Shown here in pieces: positions 45,385-55,236 of a stretch of 64,000 bases of DNA. The notes below the pieces were generated by a model that made no database searches, was not told where the DNA came from, and worked only from the letters and a program-made list of their open reading frames with translations. The stretch covers positions 248,001-312,000 of the forward strand of contig NZ_CANMED010000003.1 of NCBI RefSeq assembly GCF_947496855.1. The letters run 5' to 3'. Source of the stretch: an uncultured Aquimarina sp. Lineage in GTDB: Bacteria; Bacteroidota; Bacteroidia; Flavobacteriales; Flavobacteriaceae. The position numbers were made by a program, and so were the translations under genes. Position 1 is the first letter of the stretch. Each line of letters opens with the position of its first letter.

Positions 45385-45572
45385 GCATGAAAGATATTAA
45401 AAATCATGATAAGCTTAAGCTTGTATTCTAAAATCAAAAACACCCTTCACAAAATTCGAGTGTATTATGACTCCTTTGGAAACCTTCATAATTACTACTA
45501 AATAATATAGCGGCTAACCGTATTAAATTTAATTAACAAAAAAAGCGAAGCCAATCTGTAACTCTATTAAAA

Positions 45573-45618
45573 AAATATGATGTCATATCATTAAAAGTGT
45601 ATGGCATCATATTTTTTT
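45573..45618 (+). terminator. terminator-like hairpin upstream of the SusC operon
   Basis: AATATGATGTCATA pairs with TATGGCATCATATT (one G:T) around a ~12-nt loop, followed by eight or more T. It is ~190 bp after the CBM9 gene, so that gene would have a long 3' UTR. Confidence 0.65.
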
Positions 45619-45850
45619 TACATAAAGATTATAAAGGAAATATTTTTCATTATACAAAATTATTTTAGGAATAAAAACTCTTCATCATTCATGAAAAACA
45701 AAACATCTACCCTATTATTAATCAAAATGTGAATGCAATTTCCACATAAAACAAACAAATTTAAAATCGATAAAACAAATTAAAAATCCGCTTAATTACA
45801 CTTACTCCGAAAACTTCACGGTATCTTATTTTTGATTAAAAAAACACTAA

Positions 45851-45867
45851 TTATGGTTTAACCATAA
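45851..45867. promoter_or_regulatory. palindrome upstream of the SusC promoter, possible activator site
   Basis: TTATGGTT-T-AACCATAA has perfect 8-bp arms. It lies about 40-57 bp upstream of the -7 box, where activators usually bind. Confidence 0.45.
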
Positions 45868-45907
45868 AAAAAACAAGTAAAAAATACTAAAAAGTGTTAA
45901 AATTGAT

Positions 45908-45915
45908 TAAATTTG
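45908..45915 (+). promoter_or_regulatory. -7 box of the SusC operon
   Basis: TAAATTTG is a perfect match to TAnnTTTG, 98 bp upstream of the susC start. No strong -33 TTG is visible at 17-23 bp, which fits dependence on an activator. Confidence 0.55.
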
Positions 45916-46012
45916 CAATCTGTAAAAAGCAGCCCTAAGCAAATCAATAAAAAATAAGTAGCTTTTTACCTACAATAAAAATTGTAATATATTTTTTAAA
46001 CCTACAAATCTT

Positions 46013-49000
46013 ATGAAAAAAAAACTACTCAAGTTTCATTGTGGAATCGATCTAAGCATGAAAAAAAGTAGACCTTTATTCTCTGCTGTTTTCATCTTAT
46101 TATTTCTTAATGTTACTAAAGGAGAAAGTCGTGTAAATGAAATAAACAATTCAGAACGACTTTCATTAATACATAAAAATTTTTTTAAATCCACTAAAGT
46201 TTTTTTATTTCAAGGGGAATATGAAATAAAAGGACAAATTACAGATGACAGAGGAATGCCTATTCCTGGAGCTACAATTTCCGTTATTGGAACGCAACGT
46301 GGTATAATAACCGATTTTGATGGAAACTTTGTTATTTCTGTTTCCAAAGGAGAAACCATAAGAATCCAAAATTTAGGATTTATAGATCAAGAAATCCTAT
46401 TAACTGGAAATAAGAAAGAATTCTTTATTCAGTTAGAATCAGCTGTTGAATCTCTTGATGAAGTTATAATAACTGATGGATATAGAAAAAGTTATAAAAA
46501 ATTATTTGCCGGTGTAGCTACAATATTAAACACCGAGGATATTAAAATTGATGGAACTCCAGATGCTTCAAGACTACTAGAAGGAAGAGATGCAGGAGTA
46601 GTTGTGGATAATTTATCAGGAACTTTTGGTGCGTCTCCTCGTATTAGAATTCGTGGTAACACTTCTTTAAATGGCAATAATAATCCTATTTGGGTTATTG
46701 ATGGAGTTATTCTAGAAGATAATATAGAATTATCCCAAAATGAGTTAGGCTCTGGAGATATTAGCTCTGTAATCGGATCTTCAATAGCTGGATTAAATCC
46801 AGATGATATAGAATCCTTTTCTATATTAAAAGATGCTTCAGCTACTGCCTTATATGGTGCAAGAGCAAAAAATGGTGTAATTGTAATCACCACAAAAAAA
46901 GGTAAAAATGGCGCTTTAAAAATAAATTACTCTGGTAATTTCTCTTATAGATTAAGACCACGTTATGAGCAGTTTAATGTTTTAAACTCACAACAAGAAC
47001 TTTCTGTTTATGCCGAATTAGTAGACAAAAACTTAATTGATCTTACAACAGCACAATTCGCTGAATCTTATGGAGTTTTAGGAAGCTATTTTAATTCAAG
47101 AGGAACAAATGATGTGGAAATAGGAGCTAATGGACAGTTATCTGATGAGTTTTTTAGAAGATATCAAACCGCAAACACAGATTGGTTTAAAGTATTGTTT
47201 ACCGATGTAACTACTCTTCAAAATCATTCAATAAGTTTATCAGGAGGATCTGATAATGCTACATACTTATTTTCTTTAGGGTATTTAAAAGATGAAGGTA
47301 TAACTATCGGAGACCAAGCCGAAAGATTAACTACCAGATTAAAAAACACTTTTAATATTTCAGAAAAACTTACTTTAGGTACAACAGTAGCCCTTAGTAT
47401 TAGAGATCAAATTGTTCCAGGAACAAATAACAGAACATTTAACCCTATTACTGGTGAGTATAACCGCGAATTTGATATCAACCCTTATAGTTACTCACTT
47501 ACTAATAGTCGAAGTGTTACTCCTTATGACGAAAACGGTAATCTAGAATATTTTAGAAAAAACTATGCTCCTTTCAATATAATAAATGAGTTAAATAATA
47601 ATCAGATCAATATCAACGTCGCTGATATTTCTGCTCAACTAGATTTAGATTATAAATTAAAAGATAATTTAACTTTTAATTCTATTATAAATTATAGACA
47701 AGCCATTACTAGACGAGAGCACATAATAGGTGATAATTCTAATCAGTCAGAAGCATTTAGAGCTGATGAAGGAGTATTAATTAACATTAATCCATTTTTA
47801 TTTCAAGATCCAGATAATCCTACTAGGCCTGCTTATTCCATTTTACCAGAAGGTGGTTTAAACATTTACAATGAAGATATCCTAAATTATTTTTATATCA
47901 GAAACTCTATTAGTTGGAATCCAGAAATAAATTACGATAATCAATTCACTTTTTTAGTTGGTCAAGAAATAAAATCTTCGACCAGAAGTTCTAGAGAGTA
48001 TACAGGTATTGGTATTTCTTATGATAACGGATATATTGTAAATACAAATCCTGATGCGATTGATCAATTAACCAGTCAAAATGATCAATATTTTGGAATA
48101 AGTAATCTAAAAGATAGATTTGTAGGGTTCTTTGCAAATGGTGGATATACGTTAAAAAACAAATATATCTTGAACGGTACAATACGCTACGACGGATCTA
48201 ATTTACAAGGAACTAGTTCTAAATCACGATACCTTACCAGTTATAATGTAAGTGGTGCTTGGAACATCCATAAAGAAAATTTCATTACTTCAGATTGGAT
48301 TAATCAATTAAGACTAAAAGCTACTTATGGTCTTTCTGGAGGTAGAGGTCCATTAACCAGTGCTACCTTAGACCTTCGAAGTAGAGTTCCTTTAAGACCA
48401 ACTGATCAAGAAACTGTAATTGCTATTAATTCACTAGCGAATGACGATTTAACGTTTGAAAAACTTAAAGAGTTTAGTACGGGATTAGAGTTTTCTTTTT
48501 TCGATAATCGACTAAGTGGAGAAATCGGATATTACAATCGAAATTCATTTGACTTGATCGGCATCGTAAAAACAAGTGGTGTTGGCGGACAATCTTTCCA
48601 GAGCGGAAATTATGCAGATTTAAAAACAGAAGGTTACGAGTTCGGAATTTCTACAGTAAATGTAAAAACATCTAACTTCCAATGGAATACAAATATTAAT
48701 GTAGGTTATAATACAGAACAAATTACAGAATTGCTTTTTGACCCTACTTTGGTTCAGTTGACACAACCATCTGGAGCTCCATTTTCAGGAAGAGAGATAT
48801 CTGCATTATATTCAACTAGGTTTGCAGGATTAAATGAGTTTGGTATTCCTACATTTTTTGATGAAAACAATAATATAGTAACAAATATCAATCTTCAGGA
48901 AAGAGAAAATCTTGAACAAATACTCAAGTATGAAGGACCAACGCAACCAAGAGGTGCAGGTGGTTTTAATAATACATTTAAGTACAAAAACTTTACATTA

Positions 49001-49462
49001 AGTGCGAATATTACATTCAAATTTGATTATAAAATACGCTTGAATAGTAACTTTGGACCTACCTACACTGATTTCAACTCGCTATCTGGTGATTTGGTAA
49101 ATAGATGGAGGCTTCCTGGAGACGAAAATACAACTAACATACCTGCTATCTTAAGCGACAGAACCATACAAAACCAATTAGGTGCTGATAATGCTTATGA
49201 TCTATACAATATTAGCGATGCGAGAGTTGCTGATGGCACATATGCCAGAATGAGATCAATGGCATTAGGATTTAATGTTCCAAAAAACTATGTAGAAGGT
49301 TTAGGAATTGAATCTGCAAAATTTAGAATTCAAGGAGAAAATTTATTCCTTATTTATTCTGATAAAGCTCTTAATGGTCAGGATCCAGAATTTTTTAATT
49401 CAGGAGGAACAGCCTTACCGGTATCTAGATCATTTACATTTTCACTTAACGTTGGTTTCTAA
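46013..49462 (+). CDS. SusC/RagA-family TonB-linked outer membrane transporter
   Basis: A 1149-residue outer-membrane active transporter that works with the SusD partner encoded next. From the first ATG there is a 15-residue extension before MKKSRPLFSAVFILLFLNVTKG, which looks like the true signal; an internal start at 46058 is possible. Then follow a carboxypeptidase-regulatory-like domain (~72-145, IKGQITDDRGMPIPGATISV), the plug with the SusC signature (LLEGRDAGVVV, SILKDASATALYGARAKNGVIVITTKKG, ~185-300) and a beta-barrel to the end (FTFSLNVGF). The substrate cannot be read from sequence. The downstream HExxH lipoprotein and DUF4302 genes make a peptide- or glycoprotein-like ligand as plausible as a glycan. 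Confidence 0.93.
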   Translation: MKKKLLKFHCGIDLSMKKSRPLFSAVFILLFLNVTKGESRVNEINNSERLSLIHKNFFKSTKVFLFQGEYEIKGQITDDRGMPIPGATISVIGTQRGIITDFDGNFVISVSKGETIRIQNLGFIDQEILLTGNKKEFFIQLESAVESLDEVIITDGYRKSYKKLFAGVATILNTEDIKIDGTPDASRLLEGRDAGVVVDNLSGTFGASPRIRIRGNTSLNGNNNPIWVIDGVILEDNIELSQNELGSGDISSVIGSSIAGLNPDDIESFSILKDASATALYGARAKNGVIVITTKKGKNGALKINYSGNFSYRLRPRYEQFNVLNSQQELSVYAELVDKNLIDLTTAQFAESYGVLGSYFNSRGTNDVEIGANGQLSDEFFRRYQTANTDWFKVLFTDVTTLQNHSISLSGGSDNATYLFSLGYLKDEGITIGDQAERLTTRLKNTFNISEKLTLGTTVALSIRDQIVPGTNNRTFNPITGEYNREFDINPYSYSLTNSRSVTPYDENGNLEYFRKNYAPFNIINELNNNQININVADISAQLDLDYKLKDNLTFNSIINYRQAITRREHIIGDNSNQSEAFRADEGVLININPFLFQDPDNPTRPAYSILPEGGLNIYNEDILNYFYIRNSISWNPEINYDNQFTFLVGQEIKSSTRSSREYTGIGISYDNGYIVNTNPDAIDQLTSQNDQYFGISNLKDRFVGFFANGGYTLKNKYILNGTIRYDGSNLQGTSSKSRYLTSYNVSGAWNIHKENFITSDWINQLRLKATYGLSGGRGPLTSATLDLRSRVPLRPTDQETVIAINSLANDDLTFEKLKEFSTGLEFSFFDNRLSGEIGYYNRNSFDLIGIVKTSGVGGQSFQSGNYADLKTEGYEFGISTVNVKTSNFQWNTNINVGYNTEQITELLFDPTLVQLTQPSGAPFSGREISALYSTRFAGLNEFGIPTFFDENNNIVTNINLQERENLEQILKYEGPTQPRGAGGFNNTFKYKNFTLSANITFKFDYKIRLNSNFGPTYTDFNSLSGDLVNRWRLPGDENTTNIPAILSDRTIQNQLGADNAYDLYNISDARVADGTYARMRSMALGFNVPKNYVEGLGIESAKFRIQGENLFLIYSDKALNGQDPEFFNSGGTALPVSRSFTFSLNVGF

Positions 49463-49473
49463 AAATTAAAAAG

Positions 49474-50952
49474 ATGAATAAATATAAATTAACACCATAT
49501 ACAATACTGGTTTCTTTTATTTTGTTATTCACATCATGTGATGACTATTTAGACGAATTACCAGATGACAGATTAGAGCTAGATACTGCCGAAAAAGCAG
49601 CAAAAGTAGTTGCAGATTCTTATTCACAAGGGAGTTACGCCTTTACAGATATGTACACAGATTTGGCTGGTCCGACTGGAATAGAAAATGGCGGCGTAGT
49701 AGCAAATGCAGGAGGTAATTTTATCGATCAAAATTCGCTTCAGCTATATACCTGGGAAGATGTAGACGGAATCGCACAGGACACGCCAACTTATTTTTGG
49801 GACAGATCTTATGAAGCAATTGCCCAAACGAATGAAGTATTGGTTGCAATAGATGATTTATCGGGAACTACCGATTTTAAAAATGCCATTAAAGGAGAAG
49901 CATTACTCTCTAGAGCTTATAGCCATTTTATGTTAGTTAATGTCTTTGCTTTACATTATGATCAAAATGCATCTACAAATTTAGGTATACCATATGTACT
50001 TAAGCCAGAAACAAGATTTCTTCCGGATTATGAAAGAAATACAGTAGAAGAAGTTTATGATTTAGTAGAAAAAGATCTTCTAGAAGGATTATCGCTAATA
50101 GATGATCAGTTTTTCTCTGGATCAAAAAAATATCATTTTACAAAAAAGGCAGGATTCGCTTTTGCTTCGCGTTTTTATCTTTGGAAAAAAGATTATATAA
50201 ATTGTATTAAATATAGCGACCTTTTCTTTGATGGAAATCCAGAATTGTATGTAAAAAAATATGATGAGCTACAAGGATCAACGTATAACGACATTGCGGA
50301 TAAATACAATGAAACAACCGATGATAGCAACGTATTGGTTATGCAAAAATTCAGTAATCATCAAAGAGTAGGAACAGGTTTTAGACTAAACATCACAGAT
50401 CTAGGTGTGTTATTTAACAACCCCTTAAATACTTTCGACGAAAGAACTTCTACCGGTATCTGGAATGTAGGAACAGATGCAAGATACACTGCCAGATTAA
50501 GAGAATATTTTTTCAGAGAAAATTTAAGTTCTAACTCTGGATTACCTTACCACGTTTCTATAGAGCTAAAAGGTGAAGAAGTTTTACTAAATCGTGCAGA
50601 AGCACAACTATTTGCAGGAGCCCAGAACGAAGCTTTGTCAGACATTAATGTGCTCGCAAGGCTGAGATATAACAATCAAGAATATAACGATATTAATCAG
50701 TTAATTACTTATTATAATGCTACCGATGGAATTGATGCAATCGAACAATTAATTCTTGATGAAAGAAAAAAAGAATTTTGGGATCACGGTCTTCGTTGGT
50801 TTGACATAAAAAGATTTAACCTTTCTATTTCACACACATTACCTGAAAATCTTGGTGGAGAGACATTCGAACTTACTACAAATGATTTAAGAAAAGCAAT
50901 TCAAATCCCAGATAGTGCAATTGATTTTGGAATCACACCTAATCCTAGATAA
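49474..50952 (+). CDS. SusD/RagB-family substrate-binding lipoprotein
   Basis: A 492-residue surface lipoprotein forming the lid of the SusC channel. Lipobox LFTSC (~22) is followed by DDYLDELPDDR, the usual post-Cys SusD sequence. The helical TPR-like core and the C-terminal signature LDERKKEFWDHGLRWFDIKRFN (~427) are typical, and the ending DFGITPNPR matches the family terminus. It starts 11 bp after susC, so the pair is co-transcribed. Confidence 0.93.
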   Translation: MNKYKLTPYTILVSFILLFTSCDDYLDELPDDRLELDTAEKAAKVVADSYSQGSYAFTDMYTDLAGPTGIENGGVVANAGGNFIDQNSLQLYTWEDVDGIAQDTPTYFWDRSYEAIAQTNEVLVAIDDLSGTTDFKNAIKGEALLSRAYSHFMLVNVFALHYDQNASTNLGIPYVLKPETRFLPDYERNTVEEVYDLVEKDLLEGLSLIDDQFFSGSKKYHFTKKAGFAFASRFYLWKKDYINCIKYSDLFFDGNPELYVKKYDELQGSTYNDIADKYNETTDDSNVLVMQKFSNHQRVGTGFRLNITDLGVLFNNPLNTFDERTSTGIWNVGTDARYTARLREYFFRENLSSNSGLPYHVSIELKGEEVLLNRAEAQLFAGAQNEALSDINVLARLRYNNQEYNDINQLITYYNATDGIDAIEQLILDERKKEFWDHGLRWFDIKRFNLSISHTLPENLGGETFELTTNDLRKAIQIPDSAIDFGITPNPR

Positions 50953-50960
50953 TATTAGAC

Positions 50961-51887
50961 ATGAAGAAAACAAATAATTTTATAAAAAAGCTTTTTACAA
51001 TCTCTTTATTAAGTGTTACACTAATTAGTTGTGAAAGAGAAAAAAGTATTACTGCCGAAAGTATTTTCGAACAAGAGCAGGAATCGACAGATCCTCTAGA
51101 TATTTATTTAAAAGAAGAGTTTAGAGATCCTTATGGAAGTGTGATCATATATAAATTCGTAGATCGCTATATTGATGCTAATCGAACCGCCGTACCTCCA
51201 AGAAGAGATGTTGTAAGGCCGGTTGCAGAATTAATAAAACAAGCGTGGATTGAACCTTACAATATGGGTTCCGATGAAGGAGAGGACTTTTTGAAGAGAT
51301 ATTTTCCTGCAGAGATCGTATTTTTAGGTTCGCCCTTGTATAATGGTGATGGTACTATTACTTTAGGTACAGCAGATGCCGGTGTAAGAGTTACTTTGAC
51401 TCAGGTTAATGATTATAGTCCTGACAATAATGACTGGATTATACAATCATTTAGGACATTACATCATGAATTTGCTCACATCATAGATCAAAACTTCAAC
51501 TTTGATGTAGAATCATTCTATGAAATTTCAGGAGAAGATTACACCTCTCCAGGCACCTGGACTACTTTGATTTCCGGAAGTGAAAACAGTACTCAGTCCA
51601 TAAACAATGCTATCTCACGCGGTATGGTTACACCTTATGGGACTTCTTCTGTAGCTGAAGATTTTGCGGAGATTGTTTCCAGAATAATTACAACAGATCC
51701 TATTGAATTTGAAAATACATATATAACTCTGGAAAGCTGTTCTGGTGGAGATGAAGATTGTTTTCAAAGAAATATTGGACGTCAAAGAATTCAGGAGAAA
51801 TACAACGCTGTATTACGATATATGAAGGAAGATGTTGGTATTGATTTATTAATAGTTAGAGATGAATTTTTAAATACCCTTAATTAA
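50961..51887 (+). CDS. substrate import-associated zinc metallohydrolase lipoprotein (HExxH)
   Basis: A 308-residue lipoprotein (lipobox TLISC ~20). The zinc-binding motif HHEFAHIIDQ (HExxH, ~169-176) is intact, with a downstream Glu in EDFAEIVSR (~235) as a likely third ligand. I recognise the family as the putative zinc metallohydrolases encoded beside SusC/SusD pairs (TIGR04549-like). It lies 8 bp after susD and 19 bp before a DUF4302 gene, the usual set. It probably processes the ligand at the cell surface, perhaps as a peptidase; the substrate is unknown. Confidence 0.87.
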   Translation: MKKTNNFIKKLFTISLLSVTLISCEREKSITAESIFEQEQESTDPLDIYLKEEFRDPYGSVIIYKFVDRYIDANRTAVPPRRDVVRPVAELIKQAWIEPYNMGSDEGEDFLKRYFPAEIVFLGSPLYNGDGTITLGTADAGVRVTLTQVNDYSPDNNDWIIQSFRTLHHEFAHIIDQNFNFDVESFYEISGEDYTSPGTWTTLISGSENSTQSINNAISRGMVTPYGTSSVAEDFAEIVSRIITTDPIEFENTYITLESCSGGDEDCFQRNIGRQRIQEKYNAVLRYMKEDVGIDLLIVRDEFLNTLN

Positions 51888-51906
51888 TAATACAAAACAT
51901 AATAAT

Positions 51907-53226
51907 ATGTTACGAAATATAAAAATCAATTCATTGTTGTTTTTACTATTAGCAGTTTTTGCGTGTAGTGACGATGATGTTCAACCTTTATTCGAACAGG
52001 ATTCTGATACAAGAGTAAATATACTATTAGAATCTTATCGCGAGACCTTAATTAATTCAGAATTTGGATGGAAAACTGTATATCAACCAGGAACCAATTT
52101 TGGAGGAAACAATATTTATTTAAAATTTAATGAAGATAAGACGGTAGATATCGTTTCAGATGTACTAGGAGGTCAAAATGATTTAGAAACAACTTTTAGA
52201 GTAGGAATTAGTCAATTTCCCGAATTAGTATTCGAAAACTACACCACTTTCCACGCTTTATTTGAAGCTCAAAACTTTAATTTAGGTGCTGAATTTGAAT
52301 TCATTTTTGAGGAAGTAAGTGAAGATCGAATCAAATTTAGAAGTAAAACCGATATTTCTAATCCCACGGAAATAATTTTTGAAAAAGCTACAGCAGAAGA
52401 TCAAGAAAATATAGAAAACTTAAGAGCGTTTTATGATCAACTTCAGGATGATACAAATACGCTTAGATTTATTAGAAATTTAGTTGTGTTAGATGATGCC
52501 AATAATATTCTATACAATAGAACCTTTACGTACGTTGATGATTTAGAAAGAACTGCAGGTGTTACTGACTTTAATTCAGAAACAGGTGAAATTTCTACAG
52601 AAATATTACCAATCAGTATAACAACAACTGGGTTTAATTTTTTAGCACCTTTAATCCTTGGAGATTTAAGTATTTCTTCTTTTATCTATGATCAAGACTT
52701 AGGTACTTACACTTCTACAGACAGTGGTGTAACTACAATTATTGGCTATGATTTAGCTCCTGTGGCTACCGCAATAATTCCTGAACTTGCTTCTCCAGAT
52801 GTAAATTCATTTGGAGTTGATTTTTCAACATATTCATATTTCGATGAATCTTTTGGTAGTAGTTTTCTTAATCAAACATCAGAGAATTTCAAAAATCTAG
52901 CGAAGGCAAGTGACGTTTTTCGAATAGATATGGTTCTTGATGATCCAAACTTTTCTAACCAATCATATTTCATTTTTAATATGAATGATGGAAGTTTAAA
53001 TTTTGCAACGTTTACCAGAGAAGTGATAGCAAACGAAAGAGTAGTTTTCACATTTTCTCAATTCTTTGGAGACACAGATGGCCTAATCAATATATTCGCA
53101 TTACTATTTAGTACTGATGGATTTTACATGACTCAAACAGACGAAAGTCGATTTGCTTCAAATCCTTCATACAAATTCACAAGTGTTATTGCCCCTAATC
53201 TTAATTTCTCTGTTTACGGACTGTAA
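51907..53226 (+). CDS. DUF4302 domain lipoprotein
   Basis: A 439-residue lipoprotein (lipobox AVFAC ~18, then SDDDVQPLFEQ). The sequence DTRVNILLESYRETLINSEFGWKTVYQPG is the typical DUF4302 opening. No catalytic motif is visible. It is the last gene of the SusC operon and is followed by a strong terminator. Members of the family travel with the HExxH lipoprotein, which suggests a surface ligand-binding role in the same uptake complex. Confidence 0.82.
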   Translation: MLRNIKINSLLFLLLAVFACSDDDVQPLFEQDSDTRVNILLESYRETLINSEFGWKTVYQPGTNFGGNNIYLKFNEDKTVDIVSDVLGGQNDLETTFRVGISQFPELVFENYTTFHALFEAQNFNLGAEFEFIFEEVSEDRIKFRSKTDISNPTEIIFEKATAEDQENIENLRAFYDQLQDDTNTLRFIRNLVVLDDANNILYNRTFTYVDDLERTAGVTDFNSETGEISTEILPISITTTGFNFLAPLILGDLSISSFIYDQDLGTYTSTDSGVTTIIGYDLAPVATAIIPELASPDVNSFGVDFSTYSYFDESFGSSFLNQTSENFKNLAKASDVFRIDMVLDDPNFSNQSYFIFNMNDGSLNFATFTREVIANERVVFTFSQFFGDTDGLINIFALLFSTDGFYMTQTDESRFASNPSYKFTSVIAPNLNFSVYGL

Positions 53227-53248
53227 TAAAGAGAATTAGCCTATTTTT

Positions 53249-53284
53249 TAAATCTTCGGGAATAAATTTCCCGAAGATTTTTAC
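53249..53284 (+). terminator. terminator of the SusC operon
   Basis: AAATCTTCGGGAA pairs with TTCCCGAAGATTT around TAAAT, with flanking T-runs on both sides; it may act bidirectionally, but the gene at 53339 ends 55 bp beyond it. Confidence 0.88.
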
Positions 53285-53338
53285 TTAAAAAAAAGGAGCT
53301 GTATGTAATTAGTACTTTGTACTATTTATTTGCATTTT

Positions 53339-55144
53339 TCATTGCTCTACTACTTTCTTTAGCTTTTGTTCACTAGTTATTCCCTTAGAAAAATTAACTG
53401 CAGTTTCAATCAATGCTAAATGAGAATATGCTTGAGGAAAATTCCCTAATAATCTTTTGGTTTTAAAATCAATATCTTCACTAAACAATCCTAAGTGATT
53501 ACTATAAGACAACAATTGATCAAACATTGTTTTTGCTTTTTCTTCCTCACCTATTTTATAAAGACTATTAATAAACCAAAAACTACAAATAGTAAAAGAA
53601 GAAGACGGTAATCCAAAATCATCTTTGTTTTTATAACGGTATAGTAATCCATCATTGCATAACTCCTTTTCTGTAGCTTTTACCGTACTTATAAACCTAG
53701 GATCCATAGGTTCAATGAATCCATAAGATTCCATTAACAACGTAGAGGCATCCAGATCTGAAGAACCGTAAGACTGTGTATATGCTTGCACTTCTTCGTT
53801 CCATGCATTTTCATAAATATCATTGTAAATTCGATCTCTAAGTTCAATCCATCTAGAGTTATTACTCGTTTTACCTATTAATTCTCCTATTTTTATTGCT
53901 CTATCTACAGCTACCCAACACAATAATTTAGAAAATGTAAAATGTCTTTCTTCAGTTCTAAACTCCCAAATACCTTTATCTGGTTTTTCCCAATTAACAT
54001 TAACAATATGGACAATACTTTTACTAATAGTCCATAAACTCTCACTGTTATCTAAGTCACAATCAAATTTTACAAACTGTTGATATATCACATTCATCAA
54101 AATCCCATAAATATCATTTTGTTTTTGATGGTATGCTGCATTACCAATACGCACTGGACTCGATCCTTTATATCCTTCTAAATGATCCAAAGTTTTTTCA
54201 GTTAATTGTCTTTCTCCATTGATTCCATACATAATCTGTATTTTCTCATCTTTATCAGGAATAATGTCGATTATAAACTGAAGAAAACGTTGTGCTAATC
54301 TTTTATGACCCAAATCAGAGATCACTTTAATTACCATGGATGCATCTCTAATCCAGCAAAATCTATAATCCCAGTTACGAACCTCTCCTATAGTCTCTGG
54401 CAATGAAGTAGTTGCAGCAGCTAATACCGCTCCAGACTTTTCATAACTTAACAATTTAAGTACTAAGGCACTTCTCAAAATTTGATCATTATAAACTTTA
54501 TAAGAAGTAGTATTCTCACTCCAGTTTAGCCAGTAGACTCTCGTACGTTGCAACTTTAGATAACAACGTTCTAAAGATTGCTCCAACAATTTCTCATGAT
54601 AACTAATTAAGAAATATGCGTGACTTGTTAATTGAATTTCTTTTCCACTCAGAATCTCTTCTGAATTTAAATCTGAATAAAGATATAAAGTATCATACTT
54701 ATCTTTATCCGTTATACTTTTTATATAATTATCAGTTGTTTTAAAATAAGTTTCCTCTTTAGCATACTCCAGCTTAGGGTCGTATTTTACTTTAAAAACA
54801 GGAGCTCCAGAAATATGTTTTATATATCGTATAATATCCGACGGTGCGTAAAAAGAGCCATCCGCTTCTTTATATCGAGGCATAAAATCAATACTCTCAA
54901 AAACATCATTCCCATTTCTAAATTCAGTTACCAGAATATTTGTTTTATCAATGTACTTTTGAGAAATAGTGTATTCCTCAGAAACTAAAATCTCAAAAGA
55001 ACCTCCTTTTTTATCATCAAGAATTTTTGCAAAAACAGAAGAAGAATCAAAATTTGGTAAGCAACACCAATCAATTGCCCCTGCTTTTGAAATTAATGCT
55101 GCACTTTTACAATTTCCAATAATCCCGTAGTCTAAATTGTTCAT
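53339..55144 (-). CDS. glycoside hydrolase family 15 protein (glucoamylase/trehalase type)
   Basis: A 601-residue GH15 enzyme without a signal peptide, so cytosolic. The start MNNLDYGIIGNCKSAALISKAGAIDWCCLPNFDS is characteristic of the bacterial GH15 group. The N-terminal beta-sandwich (~1-210) is followed by an (alpha/alpha)6 barrel with GEVRNWDYRFCWIRDASMV (~255) and LDASTLLMESYGFI (~463). Family members are glucoamylases, glucodextranases or alpha,alpha-trehalases. It is divergent from the trehalose-phosphate synthase gene with only 92 bp between starts, which suggests joint control and makes trehalose hydrolysis an attractive guess. Both activities remain possible. Confidence 0.9.
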   Translation of the reverse strand: MNNLDYGIIGNCKSAALISKAGAIDWCCLPNFDSSSVFAKILDDKKGGSFEILVSEEYTISQKYIDKTNILVTEFRNGNDVFESIDFMPRYKEADGSFYAPSDIIRYIKHISGAPVFKVKYDPKLEYAKEETYFKTTDNYIKSITDKDKYDTLYLYSDLNSEEILSGKEIQLTSHAYFLISYHEKLLEQSLERCYLKLQRTRVYWLNWSENTTSYKVYNDQILRSALVLKLLSYEKSGAVLAAATTSLPETIGEVRNWDYRFCWIRDASMVIKVISDLGHKRLAQRFLQFIIDIIPDKDEKIQIMYGINGERQLTEKTLDHLEGYKGSSPVRIGNAAYHQKQNDIYGILMNVIYQQFVKFDCDLDNSESLWTISKSIVHIVNVNWEKPDKGIWEFRTEERHFTFSKLLCWVAVDRAIKIGELIGKTSNNSRWIELRDRIYNDIYENAWNEEVQAYTQSYGSSDLDASTLLMESYGFIEPMDPRFISTVKATEKELCNDGLLYRYKNKDDFGLPSSSFTICSFWFINSLYKIGEEEKAKTMFDQLLSYSNHLGLFSEDIDFKTKRLLGNFPQAYSHLALIETAVNFSKGITSEQKLKKVVEQ

Positions 55145-55236
55145 ATAACTCGTAGTTCTTTTAAATAAACGTACCTTTATTCTCCAAACCGAAATTTAAT
55201 AAATCAAAATTAGTCAACCAACTTTCACCACGCTTT

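Larger units (their letters stand above)
45385..46012. other. 628-bp intergenic region upstream of susC
   Basis: It contains a terminator-like hairpin at 45573-45618, a 17-bp palindrome at 45851-45867 and a -7 box at 45908-45915. No gene is visible. A 13-codon frame at about 45690 is too short to support. Confidence 0.6.

Noticed and set aside
45405..45421. AAGCTTAAGCTT palindrome after the CBM9-like gene
   Set aside because: Short restriction-site-like repeat with no promoter or terminator context.
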